From positions 30,741 to 94,740 of the forward strand of contig JASAND010022252.1 of NCBI GenBank assembly GCA_030248195.1: a DNA stretch of 64,000 bases. The letters run 5' to 3'. Below, piece after piece: positions 23,325-35,659 of the stretch (position 1 is the stretch's first letter; every line of letters begins with the position of its first letter). This stretch comes from Trissonchulus latispiculum (taxonomy: Eukaryota > Nematoda > Enoplea > Enoplida > Ironidae). Made by a program: the position numbers and the translations under genes. Below the pieces are notes generated by a model. That model searched no databases, had not been told where the DNA came from, and worked only from the letters and a program-made list of their open reading frames with translations.

Positions 23325-24583
23325 TAGCAAGGTTCACAAAAAAAAATCACCCCGAAAATTCACAAAAAAAATCACCCACCTAGACGGCTAACAACAAGCC
23401 GCAGCAGGAAAATTTTTTGCATGGTAATAGCCACAAGTCCCAACCCCAACATATGTAAGTTTGGCTGCCGAGGCTCAACTCCTCCGACTAGGGTGCCCAA
23501 AATAGTCGACCCACCCAAAATCGGACCCTCGGACAACTCCGGACCAAAATTGAAATTTTTGCTGGTACTCACTATGGACTTTGCGCAGGTACCCCATATT
23601 ATGCATGTGACATGTCCTAACTCTAAGCTATCCAACCATATATTGGATTCCCTGCCAGGTCCTCTGGGTTCGCCACCGGTGGGTGATTTTTTTGTGAACA
23701 AGTTCACAAAAGAAAAATCACTATCAACTTTTTGTAAAATGCCTCTGGGGCAACCGCTAGGGTAAAACTAATGCCAAATTCGAGCTCAGCCACCCGGAAA
23801 ACCTATATAGAGCATGTTTTAGGTACCTCAACCCCCTTCTGGCAGACGGTCCGGCCGATGGACCCGGCCCGGACCCTCCGGACCCAGGGGGTGGTCAGGA
23901 TCACCTATCTGGGCAAAGGCTACCTAAAAACTAATGCCAAATTTGAATTCTACGCACCGAAAAACCTATATAGGCGAGTTTTTAGGCTTCTGGGACCTAG
24001 AAATAAAATTTTTGGTCAGTCACGTGACCCCGACCCAGGCCACGTGACCCTAGGCCAAGTCACGTGACCATTCCAGATACGAAATTACTCCGCCAAATTG
24101 TTTGTTCTGTGCTTACTAGAGCAATAGAACACAAAATAAGTGGATTCCTAGCTTCGTGGTATCAATAATAAAGGTCAAGCACATTGGTCTGGGTAGCCAC
24201 TTTGGACCCGGGGGCCGAGAACCAAAATTCGAAGTTCAGCCTGTTCAAAAAAAACTTGGGGGTCCAAATTTTTTTACGTAATAACACTATGGACTATGCT
24301 CTATTTATGCATGAAAAGAAAAATTTCCTAGCTATATCCTGAGATCAGATCCGGTGGTGATTTTTTTTGTGAACGAGTGATTTTTTTGTGAATTCGTTCA
24401 CAAAAAAAAATCACAAAAATTTTTTATTACTCACGCTACACGAGGGCTACCGGCATGAAATTTGCACCATATGTAGAGGGGGTCACTACCGTTCCATACG
24501 TACCAAAAGTTTTTCGATCGGACTTCATTTGCGAAATTGCCAGCAAAAATTCGATTTTTGATTTTTTTTGTGAACCTTGCTAT
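23325..24583 (-). mobile_element. Family A TIR element, copy 2 (uninterrupted)
   Basis: It opens TATAGCAAGGTTCACAAAAAA and closes TTTTTTTTGTGAACCTTGCTATA, a near-perfect inverted repeat at TA. It is the reverse complement of 1,222-4,421 without that copy's three insertions, so it defines the parental structure. GGTGATTTTTTTGTGAAC and its complement recur just inside both ends and once in the middle. Three CACGTG palindromes lie near 24,010-24,070. It is non-coding. Confidence 0.85.
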
Positions 24584-25190
24584 ACGGTTCTCGTATTTCT
24601 GGTTCCGTCAAAACGTATGGAACAGGGACCAATTTTAGCCTATTATCAAAAGCAGTTTTTTTAAATTGCCACCAAGTTAGTAACATTTCCTTCAACTTCT
24701 ATGAAGAATTATAGCAATTCTGTTCACCATGAATTTTATTTTCCCATAATTTTTGCCTGTAGCGCCATTGCAATTATTAGTACAAGCTCTAGCTTACAGC
24801 AATGAACTGTTACGTAATTCAATTACATTTTTAGGTTTTTAAGTTGGCTTAGGGGCTCAGCTCTGTTCCCCTGCATAGATAAACCATTAGCTAGTGAAAT
24901 TCATGCTATGTATATATAGCAACTGAAGACAAAAACAATAGAAAAATAGCGCTATTTTAAGCTTATTTTTAAAAACTTTTCGTTCAGAAATTCCTTGCCT
25001 GCCCTTCGCACATACTTTTGGGGCCCCAAGAAAAAATTGACCGAAGGATAGACTCAAATTGGCATTTGCAGTACGAGATAGTACGAGATGGCGCCATTCT
25101 AACCTTTCTGCACTGACTCAGCGCATTTAACAATATTGCAAAAATGCATTTATATGAAACGCTCCAACAGGCAAAGCTTTGAGTTATATA
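24584..25190. other. AT-rich interval, nothing recognised
   Basis: No supported coding, RNA or repeat feature. Confidence 0.35.
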
Positions 25191-26728
25191 GGGGGGTGGG
25201 GCAACTTGGGAACCTGGGGCAACATGGGACAAAATTGACCTAACATTTGTTTAAGCCTATACTATACTATTCTCCCTTCTAATTTAGCAAAATTTATATT
25301 GTTCTGAAAGCACGTGACTTATACTTTCCAGTAAACAAAACATTGACGATGTACGTTTTATGTGTGTCAATTTACATCCAACAGTACAAGTCACATTTTC
25401 GATCAAAAAAAAGGTATACCTTTTTCAAAGTTAAAAATTCCTGCTAAATTCCTACTGCGGAGCCATGAAAACATGTTTTATAGGGTAAAATATCCTGAAT
25501 TTTTCAGGGGTACCAATATTTTTGTTGTAGCATTTTTTCAGTGTCCTCAGTAAGATCCCGTTCCAAGTAGACCCGAGCATACCAAGTAGCCCCGTTCTCA
25601 GCAATGGGGGGCAATTTGGAACAACACACGTTAAACACATAAATTCCAAGTAAGCCATGTATATAATACATAAGTCCAAATCTTATACACCTGCTCCCTG
25701 TCTAGTGGACCCTCAGACTGTGTCTATTCCTCCTCTGAACACCTCAGTTACTACTGACGTCCAACCAGCACTGAGTCTGAATCAGAGTCAGCCCATGATG
25801 ACAATAAGCCGGTTTCGTGCCCACAGAATCCGGATCTTCAGGTTCCTTCTGCGGTTTCTGAGGTGCCTTGCGGTGACTTTGTGGCGGTCAAATTCACCGA
25901 CGTCACCGGAAAGGCCGCTTGGTCCGCCGGTAGCGTGAAGGTGTACTAATCCAGAAGACTGTACTCATCATTTGAAAAACCTACATGAGGATGCGACCAG
26001 AAAAACCATGACAAATGACGATTTCCGATATTTTCAGTGGCCGGCGAGAGATGATGATACGGCTCTCCCTATCTTAGTATTTATTGCAGAGTGAATTTAG
26101 GGGGGAATTAGGATGCCGTAAAATTCTCTCCAAGCTTTCCGATTCCGTCTGTGACCTCATAGAGGACATGTTAACCGAAGATTTGACCAAATCGTCGACT
26201 TTGTCTTCAACTCTTGGGGGGAAACTTTGTGCTACGTATATTAAACGTTTTCCGACTGTTTTTTGACAGTTTTTTCATTTCTATGCAATTATTTCCAGAA
26301 CTTTGTTTAAAAAACTGCCTTAAAAGTGCAAATTTTAACATTGTTGTAATTTGACCTGATTTATTTGCTTTAGGTGTTTGTGTAAGTAAAAAAGTTTGGT
26401 AGAAATTTGTTTGTCTTCAATTTCTCTACATTTTAGATAGGATGGGTTTCGGATAGACTCTACGAATTGAGTAATAGAAAGGTAAAAGCGTCAGCGGTCG
26501 TCATCTTGTACCAAGATGGGCCAAGGGGCTACTTGGTATGGGTAACTTGGTATGATGGAATTTTAGGCCCAGTGCGCACACATGTCTACTATATAGAACA
26601 AGCTTTGCAGTCCCAAGTAGCCCCGAGCTCGCAGAATCGATAGGCATAATTTTTGTCTAGACCAGTCAGGGCTATGATGAATGGCAGCATTTCTACCAAA
26701 ATTTTTGTCCCAAGTTGCCCCACCCCCC
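25191..26728 (+). mobile_element. TIR element with GGGGCAACTTGGGA ends
   Basis: GGGGGGTGGGGCAACTTGGG at the left is inverted at the right (CCCAAGTTGCCCCACCCCCC), with TA on each side. Variants of the same motif (CAAGTAGCCCCG, GGGGCTACTTGGTA) recur inside, like multiple transposase-binding sites. A decayed coding stretch lies within, so this copy may derive from an autonomous element. Confidence 0.75.
25690..26266 (+). pseudogene. Decayed transposon-borne coding sequence
   Basis: Across frames one can read a Ser/Glu/Asp-rich stretch, then EVPCGDFVAVKFTDVTGK (about 25,860-25,905), then VNLGG-like text. Stops and frame changes occur throughout. CGDFVxVKF followed by a hydrophobic/basic stretch resembles a small C-terminal module I recall from transposon-derived invertebrate proteins. 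I cannot name the family firmly. A 60-codon plus-strand frame at 26,084-26,266 may be its continuation. It lies between the two TIRs of the 25,191-26,728 element. Confidence 0.35.
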
Positions 26729-27184
26729 TATATATATACTGCATTTTCTAGGCAATTAAGTTGGAGGTCGTCCTCCTCCACTTTACCCACTAGTGGGGGA
26801 TAGATCAAAAGAGAAATTAATTTCATTAAAGTGAAATAAAATAAAAATCAATTCACTAGAATAAATATGTATACAAATAACCTTACCAGTCACTAATAAC
26901 GTAAGATCCACTTCCTCGAAAAAACAAGCACTGCTCCATTATTATCAGAGATTACTGCGCTTCTCTGTCTGAAATCAGCACTAAACCATATATATACAGT
27001 AGATGAGCGGGCTTATCTTAACTGGGGTGGGGGGTGGGCCATACGCATCGTTTCCTGGGGTGGGCTTGGGGCTGGGGGTATTCCCCAAACTATTTAACCT
27101 ATTTTACCCTCTTCCAGAATTTTTGACATACCCTCCCCAACTTTTGGCCAAGAACAGCCATTTTTGGACCCAAAACGTTAACTA
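26729..27184. other. Interval without gene
   Basis: Unique-looking AT-rich sequence, then a G-rich patch near 27,020-27,080. No feature supported. Confidence 0.35.
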
Positions 27185-27655
27185 AATTTGGCCGAAAAAT
27201 GGTCATTTTTTGAAACATTTTTCTACCATTTTTACTTAAAACCGATTTAAACGGTGCAACAACGCCTAAAACGTTAGAAACAGGCCTTATTACCTGAGTT
27301 ACCGAAAATTTTGCATTTTTTGGCCATTTTTGAAATATCTGAGGTCCGAATTCATGGGGGGGTTGGGTGGAAGTCCGAGTATATACCCACCATAGTTTCC
27401 CTGGAACTTTGGGTCGGGGGGGGGGGGTTAAATCTTGGAAGGTTGGTCTTGGTGGTCGACCCAAGAAATGTGCTTGGGGGTATATATACCCCCCACATCA
27501 ACCCCCAGAATTCGGACCTCAGAAATTTCAAAAAACTGGCCACAAAATGCAAAATTTTCGGTAATTCAGCCCTTTCTTCTTCCAAATAAGGCCTGTTTTT
27601 AACGTTTTAGGCGTTTTTGCACCGTTTTAAAGTGAGTTTTTTGGCCAAATTAGGC
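27185..27655. repeat. Foldback inverted repeat, ~180-bp arms
   Basis: Arms 27,185-27,370 and 27,490-27,655 are reverse complements with about 85-90% identity by eye (shared landmarks CGCCTAAAACGTTA, ACCGAAAATTTTGCATTTT, TCTGAGGTCCGAATTC). The loop carries G tracts and GTGGTCGACCCAAGAAATGT, which reappears in altered form at 28,490-28,620. Confidence 0.75.
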
Positions 27656-27725
27656 TTATTTTGGTCAAAAAAATCGCTAGGGGGAGGCCGGGAGGGGTTG
27701 GGGGGCAGCCGAAAGTTGGGGGAGG

Positions 27726-28454
27726 CAGGGGCGGATCCAGGGGGGGGGGCGCGGCCGTCCCCCTCCGTCGCGATTCGAAGGTAGGAAAAATTAAGGAGAG
27801 AAAGAACAAAAAGGGCAAAAAACAAAAAATTTCGCGCCTTCGGCGCGAATTTTGTATCTTTGAACCGCACATTTATTGCATTTGTGAAGAAAAAGCTTGA
27901 ATGAAATGCATCCCATTTTTCGGGGAAAATTACCATTTTTGCCTAAAAATGTCAAGAATTTCGATAATAATAAGGTCAACATTGAGTCAGAAAGTCCATA
28001 ATACAGTTAAAAACGTGTAGTTCTCGCAATAATAAATTATTTAAGCCAAAAATTTGGACTTTTTTGAAAATTTTTGCAAAATTTACCCTAAAAATGCCCA
28101 ATTTTTGGCCATTTAGGCGCGACTACCACCCACCCCCCAGTTGGGGGACCGACCCAAAAATCCGGCGACCTTTTTTTGGGAAATCCTAAATTTTTACCAA
28201 ATTTTAGCAAATTTTACCTTAATTTCCCAAAAAATTCTCAATTTTTAGCAAAAATTTTTCGATTTTTAGCAAAAATTTTTCGATTTTTAGCAAAAATGTT
28301 TCGATTTTTGGCAAAAATTTGCCGATTTTTTAAAAAAATTTCTTAAAAACACTCAAATTATGCATATAAACAGCTGAAAAAGTTTTCAAGGGGGGGGCCC
28401 GACCGACACCCCAAAGGGAGGGGCCCAAATCGCAAAGGGGGGGCGCCGCCACTG
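27726..28454. mobile_element. CAG-ended hAT-like element
   Basis: The left end CAGGGGCGGATCCAGGGGGG and inverted right end CAGTGGCGGCGCC match the ends of 16,547-17,873. Both elements also share the TTCGAAGGT-AGAAAAATTAAG block and a TTCGCGCC..GGCGCGAA hairpin next to the left end. The 8-bp flanks do not match clearly, in part because they are G-runs. Confidence 0.6.
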
Positions 28455-29255
28455 GGTTCGGGGGGGTACCCCCATCACATTTCGGGGGTCGACCACCAAG
28501 GTTCCAAGATTTACCCCACCAAGACCCAAAGTTCCAGTCCACGGAAACTATGCCCCCACCCGAAGGAAACAATGGTACGCACCCTTCTCCATCACATTTC
28601 TTGGATCGACCACCAACCTTCCAAGATTTACCACCACCACCCCCCCCCCCCCCACAGGAAGAACTTGTTGTGTAAAATCATTGTAAATTTGGTGTAAATT
28701 AATACCATTTACAACGTTTTTACAGCGCTGTAAAAAGCGCTTTTCCAGTACTTTTTTATCGTGGCTTTACAGCGTTTTTACCACGTTCTAAAAATGTTGA
28801 AAAACAATTACTATGATTTTACCACGTTTATACAGCAGTGTAATTTTAACAATTCGCAACAAACAACAACTGTGCGCATCCTAAAAATAAACAAAATTTT
28901 GATGGCCAAAATTTTTGGGTGACGGCGGTGGTGCGAAAGGAACACAGAGTAAAAACACAGAAAACTACATACATACGAATATAACTAACTCTATATATAC
29001 ATTAACTGGTCCAAATTACCCTAAAACTGTGTTAAAACACATTAAAACTGCTATTTATTACGTTTTGCTATGGTGGCCAATCAATGTAAACTTATGGTAA
29101 ATTTGTGATAAAAAGTTGTAAACTTATGGTAAATTTATGGTAAAAACATCGTAACTTATGTTGCTTCATTTTACCACATTTTTACCAAATTTTTCGATTG
29201 ACTATTAGCGTGGTAAAATGTGAGTAATAACATGAAAAAAGCATGGAACACATAG
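28455..29255. other. Repeat-like interval, no gene
   Basis: 28,440-28,640 repeats GATCGACCACCAA-TTCCAAGATTTACC twice. 28,670-29,220 is built of loosely recurring TTTACCACGTTTTTACAG/GTAAAACTTATGGTAAA motifs, partly inverted, so it is probably an old foldback. Confidence 0.4.
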
Positions 29256-29405
29256 GCCCTATTTCTTTAAAGATTAAACGGATTAGATTAAAATTAATCC
29301 GCATTAAAGAAATAGCACATCGGATTAAACGGATTGAAATTTAATCCAGCGAGTCAAACGAGTTAAACAGATTAAATTTAATCCTATTTCTTTAATGCAC
29401 CTAGG

Positions 29406-30142
29406 TGTACAGTAGGGCGGGGATGCCCTACTGACAAAATTCAAGTGTTACCTAATTTGCATATATTTTCATTTCCAATTTCTCTCAAATTCACGTGTTA
29501 TGCATTGCTTCCTTGTCTACGCTTTTCGTCTGGAAACTTCCACCTAATCTGCATAATCTAATTGGCATATTCCAAAATTGGGGCTTTAAAAGGGGGACAC
29601 TTTTCACTGTAGGGGTATTCTAGTTGGACATTTCTCAAGACTTCTCTTCTACAAGCTCCAGTCTACAGGTTGGTAAGTCGCTTTTTGTAATTTGGGTCCC
29701 CTCGCGCTTCGAACTTCGGGGAGGAAAAGTAGAAGCCTCCCAGCCTGGAGATAGGTTGGGTGGGGGACTCCTGAAATTTATTGAGGGAGGGCGCCTAAAT
29801 TTATTCGTCTTTATTCAAAATTCTACTTATTTACTTAATTTCCTTCTTCTGTTCTAAATTATTCTTTCAATAAATTTTATATACGGCCACTCGGCCTAGT
29901 CTTTTATGTAGTTAGGGCTTAGTTTTTAGGTAGTTCGATAGGTAACTTTTCTAAATTTAAATCTGGCAGTCAATTTTGAGTTAGGGCCACGTTAGGTCAA
30001 ATCTCGTTGGTGAGGCTTGTCTTGGGCCGGCTTGGAACTATCTCCAGTCCAGGTTGCGTATCCAGTCTATAGCGCACAGCACCCCCGTAAAGAGTCTTGT
30101 TGGGTCCCACTGACTCTGGGTCTCCAACTTGATTTCTTTACA
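29406..30142 (+). repeat. 5' LTR
   Basis: It is about 737 bp. It opens with a hairpin (AGTAGGGCgggGATGCCCTACT type), holds a TTTAAAAG box near 29,585 and an AATAAA at 29,869-29,874, and ends in ACA. It is close to, but not identical with, the 3' LTR, so insertion was not very recent. Confidence 0.9.
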
Positions 30143-32064
30143 ATAGGCTGCCAGTTCCGGCCCCCAACCCTTTCAAAATTTTACTTGCTTTCTCTATGGT
30201 TTTGGGAGGCAATTTTCCCCGGATTTCGGGAGAATAAAGCAAGTTTTGCGGCTGTCCAGGGTTTAGGGAAGCCAATGTATTTTCCGGGGTACGGAAAATA
30301 AAATTCTTTTAGCAAAATTTTAACTTTTATAACTAAAATCACTTTTATTTTTTAATTCAGCCTCGCCTATTATTTAAATGCATTTTTGAACCTAAAACTG
30401 CATTTATTCTGAAACTTTTATCAGCTTATTGCCTAATTTTAACCTTTTTACGAATTTTAAAACCTTTTTTGATAACTAGAGATAAGAAACTGCAGCTCTG
30501 CGTGAGGAGACAGGAGCCTCTGATCCCTCTGCTCAGGCTAGCAGTTTAATGGATCTGGTGGAAAGGTCTCCTACTGCCGGCTATGGCACGGAGCAATAAC
30601 CTTTTCCCCACCAGACATAGCAGAATCCGCCTCTATGTTAACAGAAGAAAACTGGTTGGATCCTCAACTGGTTTTCAACAGTTCGCCTTGATTTGAGGGC
30701 GGAGTCTGCAGCTCGGATGTCGGGTCAGGCAACGCATGTACCAACATTAAAGCTGTATCACCACCTCAGTTAGCTGTGAGGATGCCGGAATAAAGGCTCT
30801 TCATTCATTAATAGGCTCCCTTGGAAACGAGGTTGAGCTGTTGCCGGGCTTTGAGGTTCTGTTCCAACAAACTTACAGCTCTGGCGATTCAACGACCGCA
30901 CACAGGAGGAGCCTCTCCTGTCCATGCTCACCCGCAGGAGGGTGTTTTCTGTGAGAGCCTCTTGGCCTCGCAGAGTTATGCTATGAGCCGGATCATGGCC
31001 ATAGACCTCACATCGTGTGGTAGCTTCACAAAGTGGGCTAAGCAGTTTGCCTGGACGCTTCTTCTTCTTCTTCTTCAATGGTATAGTATGGCGGGTCAAT
31101 GGAGCATACCTGTGGTCTCAGGTTTGAGCTTCGGGGCAGTCCAAAGCGTATATGCAGGGGCTTTGAACTTAAGCCCTGGGGACGAGTAGTCCTGCTTACT
31201 TGTATGGCTAGTAAGAGTCACCCCTGCTGGCTTGTCTTGTGTCCTGTAATGAGCCTGTTTACCAGTTGTGTCCAAGTTCTCGGCACTGGGGCTATTCAAG
31301 GCGTACCTGCAAGGGCTTTGGACTTAAGCCCTGGGGAGCTGCAAGCCTTGGAGCTCTTGGTAGGGCCTTTGGGCGGCCGGATTATGGCTGGTGAATGATA
31401 AGTAGGGGTCAGGATCTGACGCTCAAATAATAAGAGCTACCAACATTGTAATGGCTACTTTTTCTATCCAAATATGGCCTTACTATGCTATGATCTAGCT
31501 TTCGAGGCTTGTACCGGACTAGCATCAGACTGGTCTTTAGCAAGCCTAGGCATGACGAAGCCTAGTACTGTTCCCTTCCGCCCGGAGATGGGTTGGGCCT
31601 GCCCGGCGAAGGGTAAGATAAGGTCCAAAACGGCGATGTTTTGTAGACCAGCTGGCTCCTTCCTATGGTATAAATCTACGGCGGAGGAACCTCATAGCCT
31701 CAACAGCGACGATGATCCTGGTGCCTCAATGGTGAAGACAACGGCGGATGTTGACCCAAATCCTTGGTTAGTACCTACCAGTCCCCAAACACTATTATCC
31801 TTCCTCCTCTGATCCTATGATCCATGACTACTCTACTGTGACTCTATTTCTGATCCTACATTATGATCCTCTACTATGATCCTCAATTATGACTTACTCT
31901 CAACTTGGATTATTGCTCAATTCTGCCATTCCCTATTGTGACTGCCATTACAAACTGTGATCTACCTCCCGACCAGTGACTTTAATCCCAGTCCCGAAAG
32001 AAAGAAAACATAAGAATAATAAGTATGGTTGTTTTGAAACTAACGCTAAATCTATTTATTGCTT

Positions 32065-32067
<3 letters not shown>

Positions 32068-32142
<75 letters not shown>

Positions 32143-33038
32143 GTAGTAATTTCTGTATTCAGTAAATACTGTATTTACTGGCCGATTTCAGTAAATACAG
32201 TATTTACTAGTAAGAATGGTATTTTCTTTAAACTTCCTATCTTTACACGTAAATACCATTTTTACTGAAATTCGTCCAGTAAATACTGTATTTTCTAGTA
32301 AATACTGTATTTTCTAGTAATTTCTGTATTTTATGTTTAACGCCGTTGTCTACTGTGTGTCGCTGGGGAAACAAAGGGCATGCTGACGTCATAATCAAAG
32401 TCATAGGATAGGTCATACATAACCACATGTGTAAAAGGGGGTGCATGAAAACAAATTTCTGAAGTTAAATAAACTACATAGTTTACAAAATCACAAATAC
32501 TTTCACGTTAACCTAAAACAGTAAAAACAGTTTTGCCGACATCTTAATTAAAAATTAATTTTGCGTTTGCTTAAACGTTTTGCCCAAGGTTTTAAAATAT
32601 ACGTTTGCTTAAAGTTTTAAATTTGCTATTTGCGAATTTTTTAGCTTTGGAAACGTAATCAGATTTAAAACCAAAGTAACTTTGTTAATTTTTAATTAAT
32701 GCATCATTCATTATGATTAATAGGTATCTATTTTCTAAGGCTAAAATAATTTGTAATTTATGTAACTTCAGAAATTTGTTTTCATGCACCCCCTTTTACA
32801 CATGTGGTTATGTATGACCTATCCTATGACTTTGATTATGACGTCAGCATGCCCTTTGTTTCCCCAGCGACACACAGTAGACAACGGCGTTAAACATAAA
32901 ATACAGAAATTACTAGAAAATTAATACAGTATTTTTGGACAATTTCAGTAAAAATGGTATTTACGTGTTTAAAGTTTAAAATAGGAAGTTTGAAAATACC
33001 ATTCTTACTAGTAAATACTATATTTCAAGATATCAACC

Positions 33039-33121
<83 letters not shown>
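32068..33121. mobile_element. Foldback element bounded by (TA)n, nested in the LTR element
   Basis: Arms of about 300-340 bp (32,139-32,475 and 32,766-33,040) are reverse complements (CAGTAAATACTGTATTTAC-type palindromes, GACAACGGCG, GACGTCA-containing block, CCCCCTTTTACACATGTGG). Long (TA)n tracts, about 70 and 80 bp, lie immediately outside both arms. The ~290-bp spacer is AT-rich and non-coding. Confidence 0.85.
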
Positions 33122-33124
<3 letters not shown>

Positions 33125-33816
33125 TTTGTTTGCCAAAGTTCTCAAAATTAACAAAACTTATAGCCAAAAATTAACCTAAATTCTTCTAGTTTACTAAAAT
33201 TTTTCTCGTTTGCTAGTTCTGTGAGGCGTCCGGGGATGGACAAACAGTCCCTATAAATTTCCTTTTATAAGGCCACCACATCTTAAATTTAAAATTCTAC
33301 CTCTAGCGGGCGCAAACGATAGTTGTCCCAACGAACCCTGCCCACTAAAATTCTACTTACCAAAACTGGAAGGGTCGGCGGCCTATGCCTCCCTAACCAT
33401 TCGATAGTTGTGTTGTCATGGGCACTGTAACGGCATCGTAGTCTCTTCGTGAGTCTGCGCCCACCATTGAGGGGATTCGATGTCGTGAGGCGAGCGCTCC
33501 CCTGTTTCAGGGTGATTTCGCTATGCCGCGCAATGACACCCTATCCGATTGTTTTACTCATAAAACTTTTTCGCTCTAATCCCAGCTGTCTACATAGCTG
33601 ACGGTCCTCACAGGCGCTCCACCCATGGTTGGTTTTAGTCCAGGCGCCTTCTAGCCGGATCTGGGGATGGTTCCATACCTGTATTGCCTTTCTATTTCTT
33701 TGTAAATGTAAAATTTTCTTTTTGTCTCGAGTTTCTACTAATTTAATTTCGCCAGTTGCTTTTCCAGTATATCTTTGGTTCCCTCGCAGGAGCTCGGGCG
33801 GTAAGCCCTGGGGACA

Positions 33817-34542
33817 TGTACAGTAGGGCGGGGATGCCCTACTGACAAAATTCAAGTGTTACCTAATTTGCATATATTTTCATTTCCAATTTCTCTCAAA
33901 TTCACGTGTTATGCATTGCTTCCTTGTCTACGCTTTTCGTCTGGAAACTTCTACCTAATCTGCATAATCTAATTTGCATATTCCAAAATTGGGGCTTTAA
34001 GAGGGGGCACTTTTCACTGTAGGGTATTCTAGTTGGACTTTTCTCAAGACTTCTCTTCAACAAGCTCCAGTCTACAGGTTGGTAAGTCGCTTTTTGGTAA
34101 TTTGGGTCCCCTCGCGCTTCGAACTTCGGAAAGTAGAAGCCTCCCAGCCTGGGCATAGGTTGGGTGGGGGACTCCTGAAATTTATTGAGGGAGGGCGCCT
34201 AAATTTATTCGTCTTTATTCAAAATTCTACTTATTTACTTAATTTCCTTCTTCTGTTTTAAATTATTCTTTCAATAAATTTTATATACAGCCACTTGGCC
34301 TAGTCTTTTATGTAGTTAGGGCTTAGTTTTTAGTTAGTTCAGTAGGTAACTTTTCTAAATTGAAATCTGGCAGTCAATTTTGAGTTAGGGCCACGTTAGG
34401 TCGAATCTCGTTGGCGAGGCTTGTCCTGGGCCGGGTCGAATCTCCAGTCCAGGTTGCGTATCCAGTCTATAGCGCACAGTACCCCCGTAAAGAGTCTTGT
34501 TGGGTCCCACTGACTCTGGGTCTCCAACTTGATTTCTTTACA
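33817..34542 (+). repeat. 3' LTR
   Basis: It is about 726 bp and directly repeats 29,406-30,142 with small indels (for example a missing GAGG near 34,130 and a shortened GGCCGGGTCGAATC stretch). It ends TTTCTTTACA just before the TAGG duplication. Confidence 0.9.
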
Positions 34543-34882
34543 TAGGATTAATATTTTAATTTTTTAGTTTCTTTATTCACACTTCGGATTAAAAAATCAA
34601 CGAGTTAATTTTAATCCGACCTGGTTAATCGCTGTTTTTTAAAGATTAATTTTAATCCGTTTAATCCGCCGCTTCTGTTTTCAACTAGTTTTTAATCCCC
34701 GTGCAGCTACGCGGATTAAACGGATTAAAAGTTGGAGGATTAAAATTTCTAATCGCTGTTTCTTTAATGGCGGATTAAACGATTTAAACCAACTCGTTTA
34801 ATCTGCGGATTAAAAATGGTCGGATTAAACGAGTTAATTTTAATCCGTTTAATCCGTTTAATCCATCATTAAAGAAATAGCA

Positions 34883-35659
34883 GAAGAAATCCAAGAAATA
34901 GCAGTTAAAATTTTAATCCGGCTGATTTTTAATCCAAATTTTTAATTTGATTTAATTAAATTTAATTCCAAATACTATTTACTCCACATATTTTACTGCT
35001 GTTTTCCCATGAAAAGTTCTCCCTGTGCCCCGACCCAATTAGTTCCAGGGAAACTTATGGATATACTTAAACGTAGGTATGGTGGGGATGGGGGTTTGAA
35101 AAAAGTAGGGAGGGGGATCTGGAGAAAAAGGGGGGAGGGGGTCGGAAAAAGTAGATTTGGACGAGATTTTGAAATGCAAAACCTTACCGATGCTGTAGTT
35201 ACATGTAACAATTGCCAAATTATTCTTTTTAAACATTTACATTCATAGGTGTGGCTCGGCAAAAAATCTGGGGGGAGAGAAGGGGGAAGGTTCCGACGAA
35301 GGGTGGGGGGACCCCTAAATTTTCGATTATACGCCATTTTTGGCGAAAAATCTGGGTGTAGCAAAAATCTGAAAATCTGGGGGGGGGGTTGTCATGAAAA
35401 TGAAAATTAATAGGAAAATTTGTCATCCACCCACCCCCCCCCTAACCATAGGTGTACCTTGAGAAAACGTTGGGAGAGCGGGTAGCCGAAATTAGGGTGG
35501 GTCTGGGTGGGGTCAGCCGGTTCCAGGTGGGGTGGGGTCTGGAAAAATCGAATTTGGGGGGGGTAAAAAAATTTTTCTATCAAAAATATAGAAAAAGTTC
35601 GCGAATTCGCTGAAAAAAACGTTATTTCCAACTAAAAATTAACCTAAAAATCAACAATA
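34883..35659. other. AT-rich and G-tract sequence before the OTU frame
   Basis: 34,990-35,630 is rich in GGGGG tracts and repeated AAAAATCTGGGGGG. The conceptual proteins on both strands are proline/glycine-biased low complexity. No promoter or upstream exon for the OTU frame is recognisable. Confidence 0.4.

Larger units (their letters stand above)
29406..34542 (+). mobile_element. LTR retrotransposon-like element without gag/pol
   Basis: Two directly repeated LTRs start TGTACAGTAGGGC and end TTTCTTTACA. The 4-bp sequence TAGG flanks the whole element (29,402-29,405 and 34,543-34,546). The ~3.7-kb interior has no frame resembling gag, protease, RT or integrase, no primer-binding site I recognise, and only a weak purine stretch before the 3' LTR. 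It best fits a large non-autonomous derivative (LARD type). Plus orientation is inferred from the LTR AATAAA. Confidence 0.85.
29256..34882. repeat. GGATTAAAC-repeat element interrupted by the LTR element
   Basis: 29,256-29,401 and 34,547-34,882 are both made of GGATTAAACGGATTAAA-type units in both orientations. They are capped by CCTATTTCTTTAA at the left and its inverse at the right (TTAAAGAAATAGCAG). They look like two halves of one AT-rich MITE, split at TAGG by the LTR element. I could not find its own target duplication. Confidence 0.6.

Noticed and set aside
29256..29401. Telomere-like repeat (GGATTAAAC)
   Set aside because: Units are irregular, occur in both orientations and flank an inserted LTR element, so they belong to a MITE.
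31474..31812. 112-codon plus-strand frame in the LTR element interior
   Set aside because: No motif of gag, protease, RT, RNase H or integrase, and no similarity to other parts of the window. It is likely chance in G+C-richer sequence.
32059..33151. Ile-Tyr repeat proteins
   Set aside because: Translation of (TA)n microsatellite.
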